35,174 bases of DNA from Bacteroidota bacterium (GTDB lineage: Bacteria > Bacteroidota > Bacteroidia > Bacteroidales > Lentimicrobiaceae), in the NCBI GenBank assembly GCA_023434665.1, contig JAEYSM010000076.1, forward strand, positions 1 to 35,174, read 5' to 3'. A program made the translations under genes and the position numbers. Position 1 is the first letter of the stretch, and each line of letters begins with the position of its first letter. The notes under the pieces were generated by a model, which made no database searches, was not told the DNA's origin, and saw nothing but the letters and a program-made list of their open reading frames with translations. This document shows, piece after piece, positions 22,105-30,730 of the stretch.

Positions 22105-23519
22105 TTATCTTCAATCGGAACACTTTTGATTTTGTGATTGCCAAAATAAAAACTTAAGCCAATTTTTGCTGTCCAGATCATATCCAGATACTTTCCACTT
22201 TCTAACCCATCTATTCCATCGGTAAATGCAATATTATGATCTGCTTCAACCGATATGCTGAACATAGGGTCAATTAAGTACTCAATACCAAGTCCATAGT
22301 AACCAAATCCAGAATATTTATCGATAGCTATTTCAATCTTTTTTGATTCTTGCATAATACCGGCACCAATCCTCATATAAGGTGACATCCTTGCAAATGG
22401 TGCTGGTATATACTTGAGACCTACATTAAATTGGTTAACTTCAGACTTGAAAAATCGCCCTGAGTTTAGATATAGATGTGAAAATTCGACAGTGGCTGCA
22501 ATTGAAGGCTTCAAGTAGTGACTAAAAGATCCACCATATAGAGGTTTAATAACAGCCCCCTTATAGTCACCATCGAATTTATTAATCCCGCTGAATGCTG
22601 ATATACTAAAAGGTCCTCTGTATGTTTGTGTTCTCAAATGTCCGAGAAAACCAATCTCTTCATTTTGTTCTTTTTCATTGAAGTAATTGCGCACTGTAAC
22701 AGAAGCCGAATCAGCAGGATTCTCAAATTCCCATAATCCATCTTTCTGACCTTCCAGAATCAATGCAGTGACAGCTTTTTCGATAGCTTCTGTTATAGCC
22801 ATCTCAGTCGGTTCATTATAAGTAAAACCCGTTTCAGCTTCAAGCAGTTTTTTAAATTTGACATATCTGAAAACCCCGACATCAACTTTTTGAGAAAGAA
22901 TTGATTTTGTGGTATAAACAGTCTTTAAGATGTTGCCATTACTGGTTGATACTGCTCTTAAATAAACAGTAACAACATCCTCCCTGTACTGGCCAGACAC
23001 TCCTGTACCGAAGTATCTAATACCCATTCCTCCCGTAATGACATTTGCCTCATAAGAAATTATTCCACCCTCGAGGATAACACCTGCAAAAAGGAGTGGA
23101 GGAAGTAAGGGAGAATTCTCTTCAGATTGTCCCGAATATTGTGCTCTGCTGGATCTGATAATTTTTCGTTCATTAAGTAGATTGCTGATATTTTCCCGTT
23201 CAATCGGTACAAACCATTTTGACTCCTCTAGTGCTCTGAGAAGGATGGCAGTAGTTCCTTGAGAGATTGCAGTTGACCAGTTAGCACCCGTTTCCGACGC
23301 TTTATATTGTCCAGTCTGATCCCGGAACTTATAAACTGCTGTTACAATTTTTTCTTTTGGAGCAGGCAATGACGTTAACTCCTTATTTTGATTTGTTTCG
23401 GGACCTAATCTTGCCTGTCTGGGTTTCAAGGGTTGATGCAAGTAAGGATTACAAGAACTGATTAATATTATTACAAATAGAATAACCAGTTTATTAAGAC
23501 GGGTTGAAAAGTTTGCCAT
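22101..23519 (-). CDS. csgG: curli secretion channel CsgG with C-terminal beta-barrel-like extension
   Basis: 472 residues from ATG at 23519 (MANFSTRLNKLVILFVIILI, lipobox ISSC); the frame also extends to a TTG four codons upstream. Residues up to about 275 match CsgG: a lipoprotein forming a nonameric outer-membrane pore that exports curlin (KIVTAVYKFRDQTGQYK, FVPIERENISNLLNERKIIR, GVILEGGIISYEANVITGGM, ISEA-like helix MAITEAIEKAVTALILEG). E. coli CsgG ends here at 277. The extra 190 residues, IGFLGHLRTQTYRGPFSISA through AKIGLSFYFGN, look like an 8-strand OmpW/OmpA-type membrane barrel. It starts 8 nt after csgF. The frame is intact. Confidence 0.93.
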   Translation of the reverse strand: MANFSTRLNKLVILFVIILISSCNPYLHQPLKPRQARLGPETNQNKELTSLPAPKEKIVTAVYKFRDQTGQYKASETGANWSTAISQGTTAILLRALEESKWFVPIERENISNLLNERKIIRSSRAQYSGQSEENSPLLPPLLFAGVILEGGIISYEANVITGGMGIRYFGTGVSGQYREDVVTVYLRAVSTSNGNILKTVYTTKSILSQKVDVGVFRYVKFKKLLEAETGFTYNEPTEMAITEAIEKAVTALILEGQKDGLWEFENPADSASVTVRNYFNEKEQNEEIGFLGHLRTQTYRGPFSISAFSGINKFDGDYKGAVIKPLYGGSFSHYLKPSIAATVEFSHLYLNSGRFFKSEVNQFNVGLKYIPAPFARMSPYMRIGAGIMQESKKIEIAIDKYSGFGYYGLGIEYLIDPMFSISVEADHNIAFTDGIDGLESGKYLDMIWTAKIGLSFYFGNHKIKSVPIEDK

Positions 23520-23527
23520 CAGGATAA

Positions 23528-23947
23528 TCAATAGAATGGAACAAAAATAGTTGATTGATCTCCGGAGTTGAGATCAAAAATGATTACATTGAGTCCGCCA
23601 TCAAGTTCTCCAATTTCAATCTGGTAATTTCCAAAAACATAAACACCTTCGCCCAAATCCTCCTCTCCAAACCAATTGTCTATCAATTTTCGAGATAGCT
23701 GATTTAAAATCTGACGGTTAAGTGAATTCTCAAAATCTACCAAAGGATCTGTGTGATAATCAGGAATTTGAGTTTCAATTTCTTCCTTGAAAGTATTCTG
23801 AGCATCAGCTGAGCTCAGGAGCCATTGATAATTAAAGGTTTCACCTCCAAAAGCAGGGTTGGTAAATCTTAAAACAAAATCCTGACTATAGGAGAGAAGG
23901 GGAAAGAAAATCAAACTAAACAATAAAAATCTTAAGACCGTTCTCAT
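23528..23947 (-). CDS. csgF: curli assembly factor CsgF
   Basis: 139 residues: signal peptide MRTVLRFLLFSLIFFPLLSYSQ, then the conserved CsgF N-terminus DFVLRFTNPAFGGETFNYQWLL, equivalent to E. coli FRNPNFGGNPNNGAFLL, which inserts into the CsgG pore. SADAQNTFKEE and the C-terminal IFDLNSGDQSTIFVP also match. CsgF anchors the nucleator at the cell surface. Length matches E. coli (138). It begins 15 nt after the end of the csgE frame and is intact. Confidence 0.92.
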   Translation of the reverse strand: MRTVLRFLLFSLIFFPLLSYSQDFVLRFTNPAFGGETFNYQWLLSSADAQNTFKEEIETQIPDYHTDPLVDFENSLNRQILNQLSRKLIDNWFGEEDLGEGVYVFGNYQIEIGELDGGLNVIIFDLNSGDQSTIFVPFY

Positions 23948-23962
23948 AATGATTGATTTAAA

Positions 23963-24451
23963 TTAATATATACCTGTTCCACTCTGATCAGAAGCATCAA
24001 GCTGGTTAACAATTTCCTGAAAATTAGCCAGATACTGTTGCAAAGAAAGTACTAGACTTTCTGCAAGTCCAGTTATTAGTTCTTCACGGGGCTGGAGCAA
24101 TGCTGAGCCCAATGATTCTTCATTGATAAATACTTAAATTGAGGTGCTTATGCCCCTGAAAGGTTTTTCAACAATTCTTATCATAAAGTTAGTAGCTCCT
24201 GGGGGAGGTTCCCATAACTGATAAAAAAGATCAAAAAAATCTTGCCCTGCTTTTGTTAGAGTTTCATCAATGAGTAATCCATCAATCTCCAATGAAAGTT
24301 CCTTCTCAATATTAATACGTTCATTGATTAGGCTTAGAGTGTCTCTAGTATGGGGGGAAATTATGAGTGAATCTTCAGTTATTACCTGAGCAAATCCTGC
24401 ATGAATACTGAAAAAAAACAAGAAGAGCAAAATTGATTTTTTAGTAAACAT
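23963..24451 (-). pseudogene. csgE: curli export specificity factor CsgE, interrupted by in-frame TAA
   Basis: ATG at 24451 gives signal peptide MFTKKSILLFLFFFSIHAGFAQ; the frame is open 16 codons further up but this start fits the signal. The CsgE core follows: LEIDGLLIDETLTKAGQDFF, DLFYQLWEPPPGATNFMIRI, VEKPFRGISTSI. Then TAA at 24136-24134 stops it at 105 residues. The same frame goes on for 56 more codons with the expected CsgE C-terminus (VFINEESLGSALLQPREELI, QQYLANFQEIVNQL, GTGIY) and ends at 23963. The stop replaces one codon inside a beta-strand; a single CAA-to-TAA change would create it. CsgE caps CsgG on the periplasmic side. As read, the product lacks the last third of the domain and is probably inactive. 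Confidence 0.88.
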
Positions 24452-24559
24452 ATAAATCAATTTTGGTAAAGTTAATAAAAGAATCAGAAAAGTATTCATT
24501 TTATATAAAAATTTTTCTAAAAGCTGAAGATATTTTTAATGGAATCAGTTTTTAATCGG

Positions 24560-24656
24560 GTTATAAAGGAATCTTGTTAAGTAAGCTTCGGATTAATTTC
24601 TAATGTTTTCATTGCATCATTACCAAGTTATAAAGGAATCTTGTTAAGTAAGCTTC
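24560..24656. repeat. 30-bp perfect direct repeat (24560-24589 and 24627-24656)
   Basis: The same 30 bases, starting GTTATAAAGGAATCTTG and ending GTAAGCTTC, occur twice with a 67-nt period between the divergent csgE and MFS genes. The second copy ends just before the MFS -7 box. A recent tandem duplication or a paired regulatory site are both possible. Confidence 0.85.
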
Positions 24657-24658
24657 TT

Positions 24659-24666
24659 TATATTTG
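24659..24666 (+). promoter_or_regulatory. -7 box of the MFS transporter gene
   Basis: TATATTTG ending 5 nt before the ATG at 24672. TTG at 24641-24643 is closer (15 nt) than the usual 19-20. Confidence 0.35.
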
Positions 24667-24671
24667 CTGTC

Positions 24672-25982
24672 ATGATTTTTCTGAAACAATACTTAAAAAA
24701 AAAGATTGATTACCATTCACTTGATTTGAATGAAAAGCATACATTCAAAAGGCATATCGGTTTTACGATCACTGATGGATTGGTGGCAAGTATCCTTACA
24801 TTGAATGAATTCGTTTTCTTGAGAAGCCTTAAAGGAAGCTCAATACACTTGAGTTTCCTTTTCCAATTCAGTGTAGTAGTATTCATCTTTTTGATATTAA
24901 TATCTGAATGGTTAAAGCGTGTTAAGGACAAACCAAGGGCGGTCATGATAACAGGTGTTTTAACAAGGATGCCTTTAGCCATTATATTATTTTTCCCGAG
25001 TGATCCTGAGGCTTATACATTTAATTCGATTTACCATTACATATTTCTGGGCATTTTCCTTATTTATTATATGGGGAACCTAGTAATTTTTCCGTCAATA
25101 AATCTCTTTCTTAAAAGCAATTACAGGCACCACCTATTTGGACCTCTTTTCAGCTATTCAACTTTAATTGGCAAGATAATGATGATGATTTCTGCATTCT
25201 TATATGGTTGGATTCTTGATTTTAACCCTTATTCATTCAGGTGGGTTTTCGTTATAGCGGCAATAGCTGGGACTCTTTCAACTTATTACCTTTCATGTAT
25301 TAAGTTCAAGGAATTTGAGGTGTACGATAAAACTTCAGGTTTTATAGCTTCAGTGAAAGTATCTGTCAAAACTATGCAAGGGATTCTCAGGAAAAATATT
25401 CCTTTCCGACATTTTGAATGGGGATTTATGTTTTATGGCCTGGCATTTATGAGCACCACAACTGTAATAACTATATTCTTCATTAAGTATTTAGGGTTAA
25501 GTTATATTGGGATTGCTACTTACAAAAACACTTATAATATTCTGTCGCTGTTTCTGATTCCTTTTTTTGGAAGGACATTATCCAAGATTGATCCAAGAAA
25601 ATTTGCTGCCATCACATTCAGTTCTATCGGTTTGTTCTTGTTAAGTCTTGTACTGACTTATTATTTCCCTGCTTACATAGACCTTTTTGGCATCAGATTA
25701 TACTTTGGAATGATTCCATATTTATTATTTCATAGTGTCTTTGCAGCTACAATGTCACTTTTATGGAGTATCGGATCAGCGTATTTCTGTAAACCTTCAG
25801 AGGCTGGTGATTATCAATCAGTACATTTATTTCTTACAAGTGCCCGGTCTTTAGTAGCCCCTCTACTTGGAGTTTTATTTTATGAACTGTATGGTTATGT
25901 AGCAACTTTTGTTATAGGTGCCGTATTTCTTTTAATTGCTGTGGGAATAATGATCTGGTCTTACCGAAAAGACAAAGCATAA
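24672..25982 (+). CDS. MFS-type membrane transporter
   Basis: 436 residues with about 12 hydrophobic segments in two groups of six (for example SFLFQFSVVVFIFLILISEW, FRWVFVIAAIAGTLSTYYLS, YGLAFMSTTTVITIFFIKYL, YVATFVIGAVFLLIAVGIMI), a short cytoplasmic N-terminus, and a mid-protein loop with many basic residues. This is the layout of the major facilitator superfamily. I see no substrate-specific motif. The start near the -7 box leaves almost no leader. A thioredoxin-like gene follows 18 nt later. Confidence 0.8.
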   Translation: MIFLKQYLKKKIDYHSLDLNEKHTFKRHIGFTITDGLVASILTLNEFVFLRSLKGSSIHLSFLFQFSVVVFIFLILISEWLKRVKDKPRAVMITGVLTRMPLAIILFFPSDPEAYTFNSIYHYIFLGIFLIYYMGNLVIFPSINLFLKSNYRHHLFGPLFSYSTLIGKIMMMISAFLYGWILDFNPYSFRWVFVIAAIAGTLSTYYLSCIKFKEFEVYDKTSGFIASVKVSVKTMQGILRKNIPFRHFEWGFMFYGLAFMSTTTVITIFFIKYLGLSYIGIATYKNTYNILSLFLIPFFGRTLSKIDPRKFAAITFSSIGLFLLSLVLTYYFPAYIDLFGIRLYFGMIPYLLFHSVFAATMSLLWSIGSAYFCKPSEAGDYQSVHLFLTSARSLVAPLLGVLFYELYGYVATFVIGAVFLLIAVGIMIWSYRKDKA

Positions 25983-26000
25983 TAAAATAATCTAAAAAAA

Positions 26001-26330
26001 ATGAAGACACTCAAAAGTGAAGCAGACTTAAATGAAGTTATTAAGTCGAAAGAAGCTGTTTTGGTCTATTTCTTTAATGACTCCTGTTCTCCATGTATGG
26101 CCTTACGACCAAAGGTAATCGAATTGCTCGAGTCTGAATTCAAGAAGATGGAACTTATATTTGTAGACAGATTTGAGTTTCCTGCCTTGTCATCCGGGAT
26201 GGGTGTTTTTGAAAGTCCTGTTATAATTGGATTTTTTGATACCAGAGAAACTTTCAGGTTCAGTAAATATATTTCGATGGGAGAATTAAGAGATCGTATC
26301 AGCAGATATTACAATATTTTATTTCAATAA
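26001..26330 (+). CDS. thioredoxin-family protein
   Basis: 109 residues, cytosolic (no signal), with the redox motif CSPC (C29 and C32, in FNDSCSPCMALRPKV). The cis-Pro region is FESPVIIGFFD. It is a thioredoxin fold with an unusual SP dipeptide in place of GP. It is co-transcribed with the MFS gene. It may act as a general disulfide reductase; partners are not evident. Confidence 0.85.
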   Translation: MKTLKSEADLNEVIKSKEAVLVYFFNDSCSPCMALRPKVIELLESEFKKMELIFVDRFEFPALSSGMGVFESPVIIGFFDTRETFRFSKYISMGELRDRISRYYNILFQ

Positions 26331-26334
26331 AAAA

Positions 26335-26356
26335 AGCCTTCGGGGATCCGAAGGCT
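26335..26356 (-). terminator. terminator of the 2-oxoacid:ferredoxin oxidoreductase operon
   Basis: AGCCTTCGG/CCGAAGGCT with a 4-nt loop; on the minus strand it is followed by TTTTTTATTG. It lies between two convergent operons and may also help end the thioredoxin transcript. Confidence 0.85.
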
Positions 26357-26382
26357 CAATTATAAAGAATTGTGTGCATGTT

Positions 26383-26937
26383 CTAATTCAGAAGGAAAAC
26401 CGGAGTAATGATTTCTTTTCCTCTTTCAATTGCTTTCTCATTCTCAGGTATCATATTATGATGTCTTTCTGGAAGAGATTTTTCAAGTCCTTTATGAATG
26501 AACTCTGGTTGAACAACTGGCTTGATCTTAAGGAAACCACCAAGTACAATCATATTAAATACTTTGGTTAAACCCATCTTAGCCGCTTCATCTGCAGCCT
26601 GTATAGAATAAATATTTATATCTCTTCTTGTCGGGTGTTTGGTAATACCATTGGGATCATAGATAAGAATACCACCAGGTTTTACACTATTCTCAAATTT
26701 ATCAAGTGATTGTTGATTTAAAATAATTGCTGTATCAACTATACTTAATATTGGAGAGCTTATTCTGTCATCACTGATAATGACAGTAACATTTGCAGTT
26801 CCACCACGCATTTCGGGACCATAGCTTGGCATCCAGCTGACTTCTTTATTTCCCATGACACCAGAATATGCGAGTATCTTACCCATAGAAAGAACTCCCT
26901 GTCCTCCAAATCCTGCTATTAAAATTTCTTCAGTCAT
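26383..26937 (-). CDS. 2-oxoacid:ferredoxin oxidoreductase gamma subunit
   Basis: 184 residues with EEILIAGFGGQGVLSMGKIL at the N-terminus and SYGPEMRGGTANVTVIISDD, the defining segments of the gamma (POR-type catalytic) subunit. It forms a complex with the alpha, beta and ferredoxin subunits encoded just upstream. The enzyme decarboxylates a 2-oxoacid to acyl-CoA and reduces ferredoxin. It starts 18 nt after the beta gene and is the last gene of the operon. Confidence 0.92.
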   Translation of the reverse strand: MTEEILIAGFGGQGVLSMGKILAYSGVMGNKEVSWMPSYGPEMRGGTANVTVIISDDRISSPILSIVDTAIILNQQSLDKFENSVKPGGILIYDPNGITKHPTRRDINIYSIQAADEAAKMGLTKVFNMIVLGGFLKIKPVVQPEFIHKGLEKSLPERHHNMIPENEKAIERGKEIITPVFLLN

Positions 26938-26955
26938 TGTTACAGTTTTTAAAGG

Positions 26956-27732
26956 TTAATCCTCATTTACTTTTATATCGCCTAAAGGATAGAATGGGAA
27001 CATATTTTCGACCATCCATTCATTAGCTTGATTTGGAGTCATTTTCCATCCGGAGTTACAGTTTGACACCACTTCAACAAATGATAATCCTTTATTAAGC
27101 TTTTGGTTTTCAAAAGCTTTACGAATTGCTTTCTTTGTTTTTCTAACAGCAGCAGGAGTGTGAACAGCCTGACGAGTAACGTATAAAGTTCCTGGTAACT
27201 GAGCAACCAATTCAGTTATCTTCAAGGGATTTCCCATCGATTGAACGTCACGTCCATAAGGAGAAGTTGAAGATTTCATATTAGGAAGCGTAGTTGGAGC
27301 CATTTGTCCACCTGTCATTCCATAGATACCATTGTTAATAAAAACTATCACGATATTTTCACCTCGGTTACATGCGTGAATAGTTTCGGCTGTACCAATA
27401 GCAGCGAGGTCACCATCGCCCTGGTAAGTAAAGACAAATTTTTCAGGCATAAGTCGTTTAACGGCAGTAGCTAAAGCAGGAGCCCTTCCATGAGCAGCTT
27501 GCTGCATGTCGATATTCATAAATTCATAGGCTAATACGGAGCATCCAACCGGAGCAATACCGATAGTCTTTTCCTGAATCCCCATTTCCTCCAAAACTTC
27601 CATTATAATTCTATGGGTAGTACCATGTCCACAACCAGGACAATAACTCATAGTTTTGTCAGTAAGGAGATTTGTCCTTTTATATATTAGATTTTCCGGT
27701 TTGCGGATATCTTCTTTTGTAACAGTATCCAT
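26956..27732 (-). CDS. 2-oxoacid:ferredoxin oxidoreductase beta subunit (TPP-binding)
   Basis: 258 residues. The motif YCPGCGHGTTHRI is typical of beta subunits, where Cys residues can contribute to an Fe-S cluster. The thiamine diphosphate motif GDGDLAAIGTAETIHACNRG ends in NN (VIVFINNGIYGMTGGQ). This is the KorB/VorA-type subunit. 2-oxoglutarate and branched-chain 2-oxoacids are both possible substrates. It starts 3 nt after the alpha gene. Confidence 0.92.
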   Translation of the reverse strand: MDTVTKEDIRKPENLIYKRTNLLTDKTMSYCPGCGHGTTHRIIMEVLEEMGIQEKTIGIAPVGCSVLAYEFMNIDMQQAAHGRAPALATAVKRLMPEKFVFTYQGDGDLAAIGTAETIHACNRGENIVIVFINNGIYGMTGGQMAPTTLPNMKSSTSPYGRDVQSMGNPLKITELVAQLPGTLYVTRQAVHTPAAVRKTKKAIRKAFENQKLNKGLSFVEVVSNCNSGWKMTPNQANEWMVENMFPFYPLGDIKVNED

Positions 27733-27735
27733 TTC

Positions 27736-28824
27736 TTATCCTCCGATTAATTTAGATTCTAAAGCTTCCACTATTTCCTGTGGTGAAGGTATTATTCCAC
27801 CCATACGACCGAAGTGTTCAACCCTGACTTTGCAGTCAATAGCGAGTTTTACATCTTCAATCATTTGACCTGCGCTCATTTCAACAGTCATAAAGCCTTT
27901 AACTCTGTTTGCAAGCTCGGCCAAAGGTGCTTTTGGGAATGGGAAAAGAGTAATAGGGCGTAAGAGTCCCACCTTTATTCCTTTTGCTCTTGCCAGATCA
28001 ATTGCCTTCTGACTTAAGCGTGCTCCTGAACCATATGCTACTATAACATAATCTGCATCTTCACATTGAAAGGCTTCATAGCGAACTTCATTCTTTTCAA
28101 TTTCACGATATTTAGCCTGAAGGTGAATATTGTGTTCTTCCTGAACATGAGAATCAAGATTCAGAGATGTGATAATATTCCTTTCGCGATTAGCAGTCTT
28201 ACCGGTTGTAGCCCAAGGAGTATTCCTTATGATTTCTTCTTCGGTAAATCTTGGTTTCTGTCCATCAAGGTAAACCTTTTCCATCATCTGACCAATAGCC
28301 CCATCTGACAGAATCAACACAGGATTCCTGTATTTAAAGGCAAGATCGAATGAAAATGATGCAAAATCAGCCATTTCCTGTACTGATGAAGGTGCAAGTA
28401 CTATAAGTCGATAGTCACCATGTCCACCACCTTTGGTTGACTGGAAGTAGTCACTTTGTGAAGGTTGGATAGTACCTAATCCAGGGCCTCCGCGAACAGC
28501 GTTAAGAATCACACATGGCAATTCAGCACCGGCTATATAAGAAATACCTTCCTGTTTCAAACTGATACCGGGACTTGAAGAAGAAGTAAGTACGCGTTTA
28601 CCGCAGGCTGCACCGGCATAAACCATGTTTATTGCAGCTATTTCACTTTCTGCCTGAAGTACCACCATACCTGTCCTTTCGTGTGGTTTTTCAGCCATTA
28701 GGTACTCCATTACTTCTGACTGAGGTGTAATCGGATAACCAAAGTAACCATCGGCACCTGCTCTGATAGCTGCTTCAGCAAAGGCTTCATTGCCTTTCAT
28801 TAATCTTAATTCTTTCATACTCAT
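27736..28824 (-). CDS. vorB: 2-oxoacid:ferredoxin oxidoreductase alpha subunit (VorB/KorA type)
   Basis: 362 residues. The N-terminal pyrimidine-binding domain has GNEAFAEAAIRAGADGYFGY, PITPQSEVMEYL and TSSSSPGISLKQEG. The middle and C-terminal domains have GGPGLGTIQPSQSDYFQST, KGGGHGDYRLIVLAPSSVQE and VIVAYGSGARLSQKAI. This form is usually named VorB (3-methyl-2-oxobutanoate dehydrogenase subunit) in Bacteroidota, but KorA (2-oxoglutarate) is equally plausible. It lies 17 nt after the ferredoxin gene and overlaps none. Confidence 0.9.
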   Translation of the reverse strand: MSMKELRLMKGNEAFAEAAIRAGADGYFGYPITPQSEVMEYLMAEKPHERTGMVVLQAESEIAAINMVYAGAACGKRVLTSSSSPGISLKQEGISYIAGAELPCVILNAVRGGPGLGTIQPSQSDYFQSTKGGGHGDYRLIVLAPSSVQEMADFASFSFDLAFKYRNPVLILSDGAIGQMMEKVYLDGQKPRFTEEEIIRNTPWATTGKTANRERNIITSLNLDSHVQEEHNIHLQAKYREIEKNEVRYEAFQCEDADYVIVAYGSGARLSQKAIDLARAKGIKVGLLRPITLFPFPKAPLAELANRVKGFMTVEMSAGQMIEDVKLAIDCKVRVEHFGRMGGIIPSPQEIVEALESKLIGG

Positions 28825-28841
28825 TTAGTAATTAAATTTTC

Positions 28842-29066
28842 TTACTCAATTCTTTTTCTGTAAACCGTAATGACTCCATCGGGACAAACTATTGCACAAT
28901 TTGAACAGCCAATGCATTCTTCATTTACAGTTTCGACATAGTTATAACCTTTGCCATTTACATTTTTAGATACCCCAATGACATCGTTAGGACAGGCTGG
29001 AATGCATACCTGACAACCCTTACATTTCTCGATGTCGATTACAATATCACCTTTGACTTTTGCCAT
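28842..29066 (-). CDS. 4Fe-4S dicluster ferredoxin (delta subunit of the oxidoreductase)
   Basis: 74 residues with two CxxCxxCxxxCP motifs (CKGCQVCIPACP and CIGCSNCAIVCP), each binding a [4Fe-4S] cluster. Its place as first gene of the operon, with alpha, beta and gamma following, marks it as the electron-carrying delta subunit (KorD-like). Confidence 0.92.
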   Translation of the reverse strand: MAKVKGDIVIDIEKCKGCQVCIPACPNDVIGVSKNVNGKGYNYVETVNEECIGCSNCAIVCPDGVITVYRKRIE

Positions 29067-29101
29067 AATAGTTATGATTTAGAAGATTGTAATTCTTGGA
29101 A

Positions 29102-29109
29102 CAAAATTA
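29102..29109 (-). promoter_or_regulatory. -7 box of the oxidoreductase operon
   Basis: TAATTTTG on the minus strand, about 35 nt upstream of the ferredoxin ATG; -33 element not clear. Confidence 0.4.
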
Positions 29110-29240
29110 GGTATTTTTTATGGTTTGATAATGATTCTAGCCTTGTAAATTGCTAAAAATGAGCTTATTTAAAACGGTTTTAAACAGCCAATCAATTGTT
29201 TCATATACAATTGTGTGCTATTTATGTCGCTTTTTGAAAA

Positions 29241-30593
29241 TTAGAGACTTACAGAGGTTACATTAACCGGATGATGTTCATGGAATTTCTTTAATCTGAA
29301 CTCCAGATCAGGAAATTGAACAGGATCTACTAAAGAAACACAAGCTCTTAATCCCTCAAGTCTTGTACTTCCAGTAATGGATAATGAAATTGCACTAATT
29401 CCATAATAGAATAACTCTTCAATTAGTTCCTCTCCACTATATCCAGGATACGAAATTGTAAAGTAAAAGCCATCAGCAATAGGTTTATCAACGTCTTTAT
29501 CGTATACTATTTTGAATCCGTTCTTTTTAAAAATTTCCTTCATTGTACGCGCTTTTTCTTCATACACCTTAACTTCCTTTAGCATATTATAATCTCCATC
29601 ATTAGTGGCTTTTAGCATCGCAGCGAGAGCGTACTGAGCTGAATGAGAGGTGCCTGAACTTAGTGCATACACAGTTCCAAAAATCATAGCCCTGCCGAAT
29701 ATGTCACTACTGTAATAATTCAGCAAATTTTCAGACTTTAACTGGAATAACTTATCAGAAACCACCATCATACCTATACGCTGCCCGGCATAACTAAATA
29801 CTTTCGAGCTTGAAATAAACAGGATATAATTGTCAGTGTATTTAGCAACAGAAGGCTGGAAAGGTTCTTTGCCAGGCACTGAATAATCAGTCCGGAAGTC
29901 CATTCCAAAGTAGGCAAGATCTTCACAAATTACAATGTTGTATTTATTAGCGAGTTCTCCAATTATTCTTAGTTCCTCCTCAGTAAAACAAATCCATGAT
30001 GGGTTATTAGGATTGGAGTATAAAACCGAATGTATCTTTCCGGTTGAAAAATACGATTCCAGTTTATTTCTTAACTTTTCGCCTCTGTAATCATAAACAT
30101 CAAAGCTCTCAAACTTTTGTCCAAGCACTCGGTGTTGCTGCTTATGAACCGGAAATCCTGGATCTATGAAAAGAGTAGTATCCTTTTGTGCGTCAATTCT
30201 TTTTAGAGTTAAAAAGGCAGCAAAACTTCCCTGCATACTACCCACTGTGGGAATGCAGGATTCAGGCTTAACTTCAATATTCAGAAAATTCTTAACAAAT
30301 CGTGCTATCTCATTTTTCAAAATAGGAGTACCTTCAATATCGGGATATATTGCAGCCACTCCATCTTGTAAAGCTTTTATTTCAGCGTTCGTTCCAATAG
30401 CAGGAGGTTTAAGCCCTGGTATTCCCATTTCCATTCTAATAAAACGAGTACCTGTTTGTGCTTCAATTAAATCAATAATTTTTTTAATTTCTCTGATACT
30501 TGCTTTTCCCACATTAGGTAAATTCATTTTGGTAATTACAGAACTTACTACATCATAATTAATGGGGGTGTCCTTTCTGAACTGTTCATTCAT
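29241..30593 (-). CDS. PLP-dependent aminotransferase, class I/II fold
   Basis: 450 residues. It has the conserved elements of the aspartate aminotransferase superfamily: substrate/cofactor region PTVGSMQGSFAAFLTL, SNPNNPSWICFTEEEL, ICEDLAYFGMDF (Asp/Tyr contacting PLP), the Schiff-base lysine in FISSSKVFSYAGQRIGMMVV, and a C-terminal Arg region TGSTRLEGLRACVSL. It is longer than typical (about 400). Specificity cannot be deduced. It is separated by 174 nt from the oxidoreductase operon on the same strand, and no terminator is obvious between them. Confidence 0.88.
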   Translation of the reverse strand: MNEQFRKDTPINYDVVSSVITKMNLPNVGKASIREIKKIIDLIEAQTGTRFIRMEMGIPGLKPPAIGTNAEIKALQDGVAAIYPDIEGTPILKNEIARFVKNFLNIEVKPESCIPTVGSMQGSFAAFLTLKRIDAQKDTTLFIDPGFPVHKQQHRVLGQKFESFDVYDYRGEKLRNKLESYFSTGKIHSVLYSNPNNPSWICFTEEELRIIGELANKYNIVICEDLAYFGMDFRTDYSVPGKEPFQPSVAKYTDNYILFISSSKVFSYAGQRIGMMVVSDKLFQLKSENLLNYYSSDIFGRAMIFGTVYALSSGTSHSAQYALAAMLKATNDGDYNMLKEVKVYEEKARTMKEIFKKNGFKIVYDKDVDKPIADGFYFTISYPGYSGEELIEELFYYGISAISLSITGSTRLEGLRACVSLVDPVQFPDLEFRLKKFHEHHPVNVTSVSL

Positions 30594-30730
30594 TACTATA
30601 TATTTTTGGTTGTTTTATTTTCTTTTCCCAAAATTTAATCGAATTCAAACGTTTGCGCTGATAATGGCTGCAAGTTACATAATAAGTTTAATATGGCATT
30701 TCAAATTGGTGAAAACGCATTATTTGATAG

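Noticed and set aside
16116..24136. Reading of TAA/TAG as Gln (altered genetic code or programmed readthrough) to explain the csgE and csgA stops
   Set aside because: Many intact genes in the window, such as bamD, the channel gene and infC, end with TAA or TAG, and no readthrough signal is visible. Nonsense mutation or sequence error is simpler.
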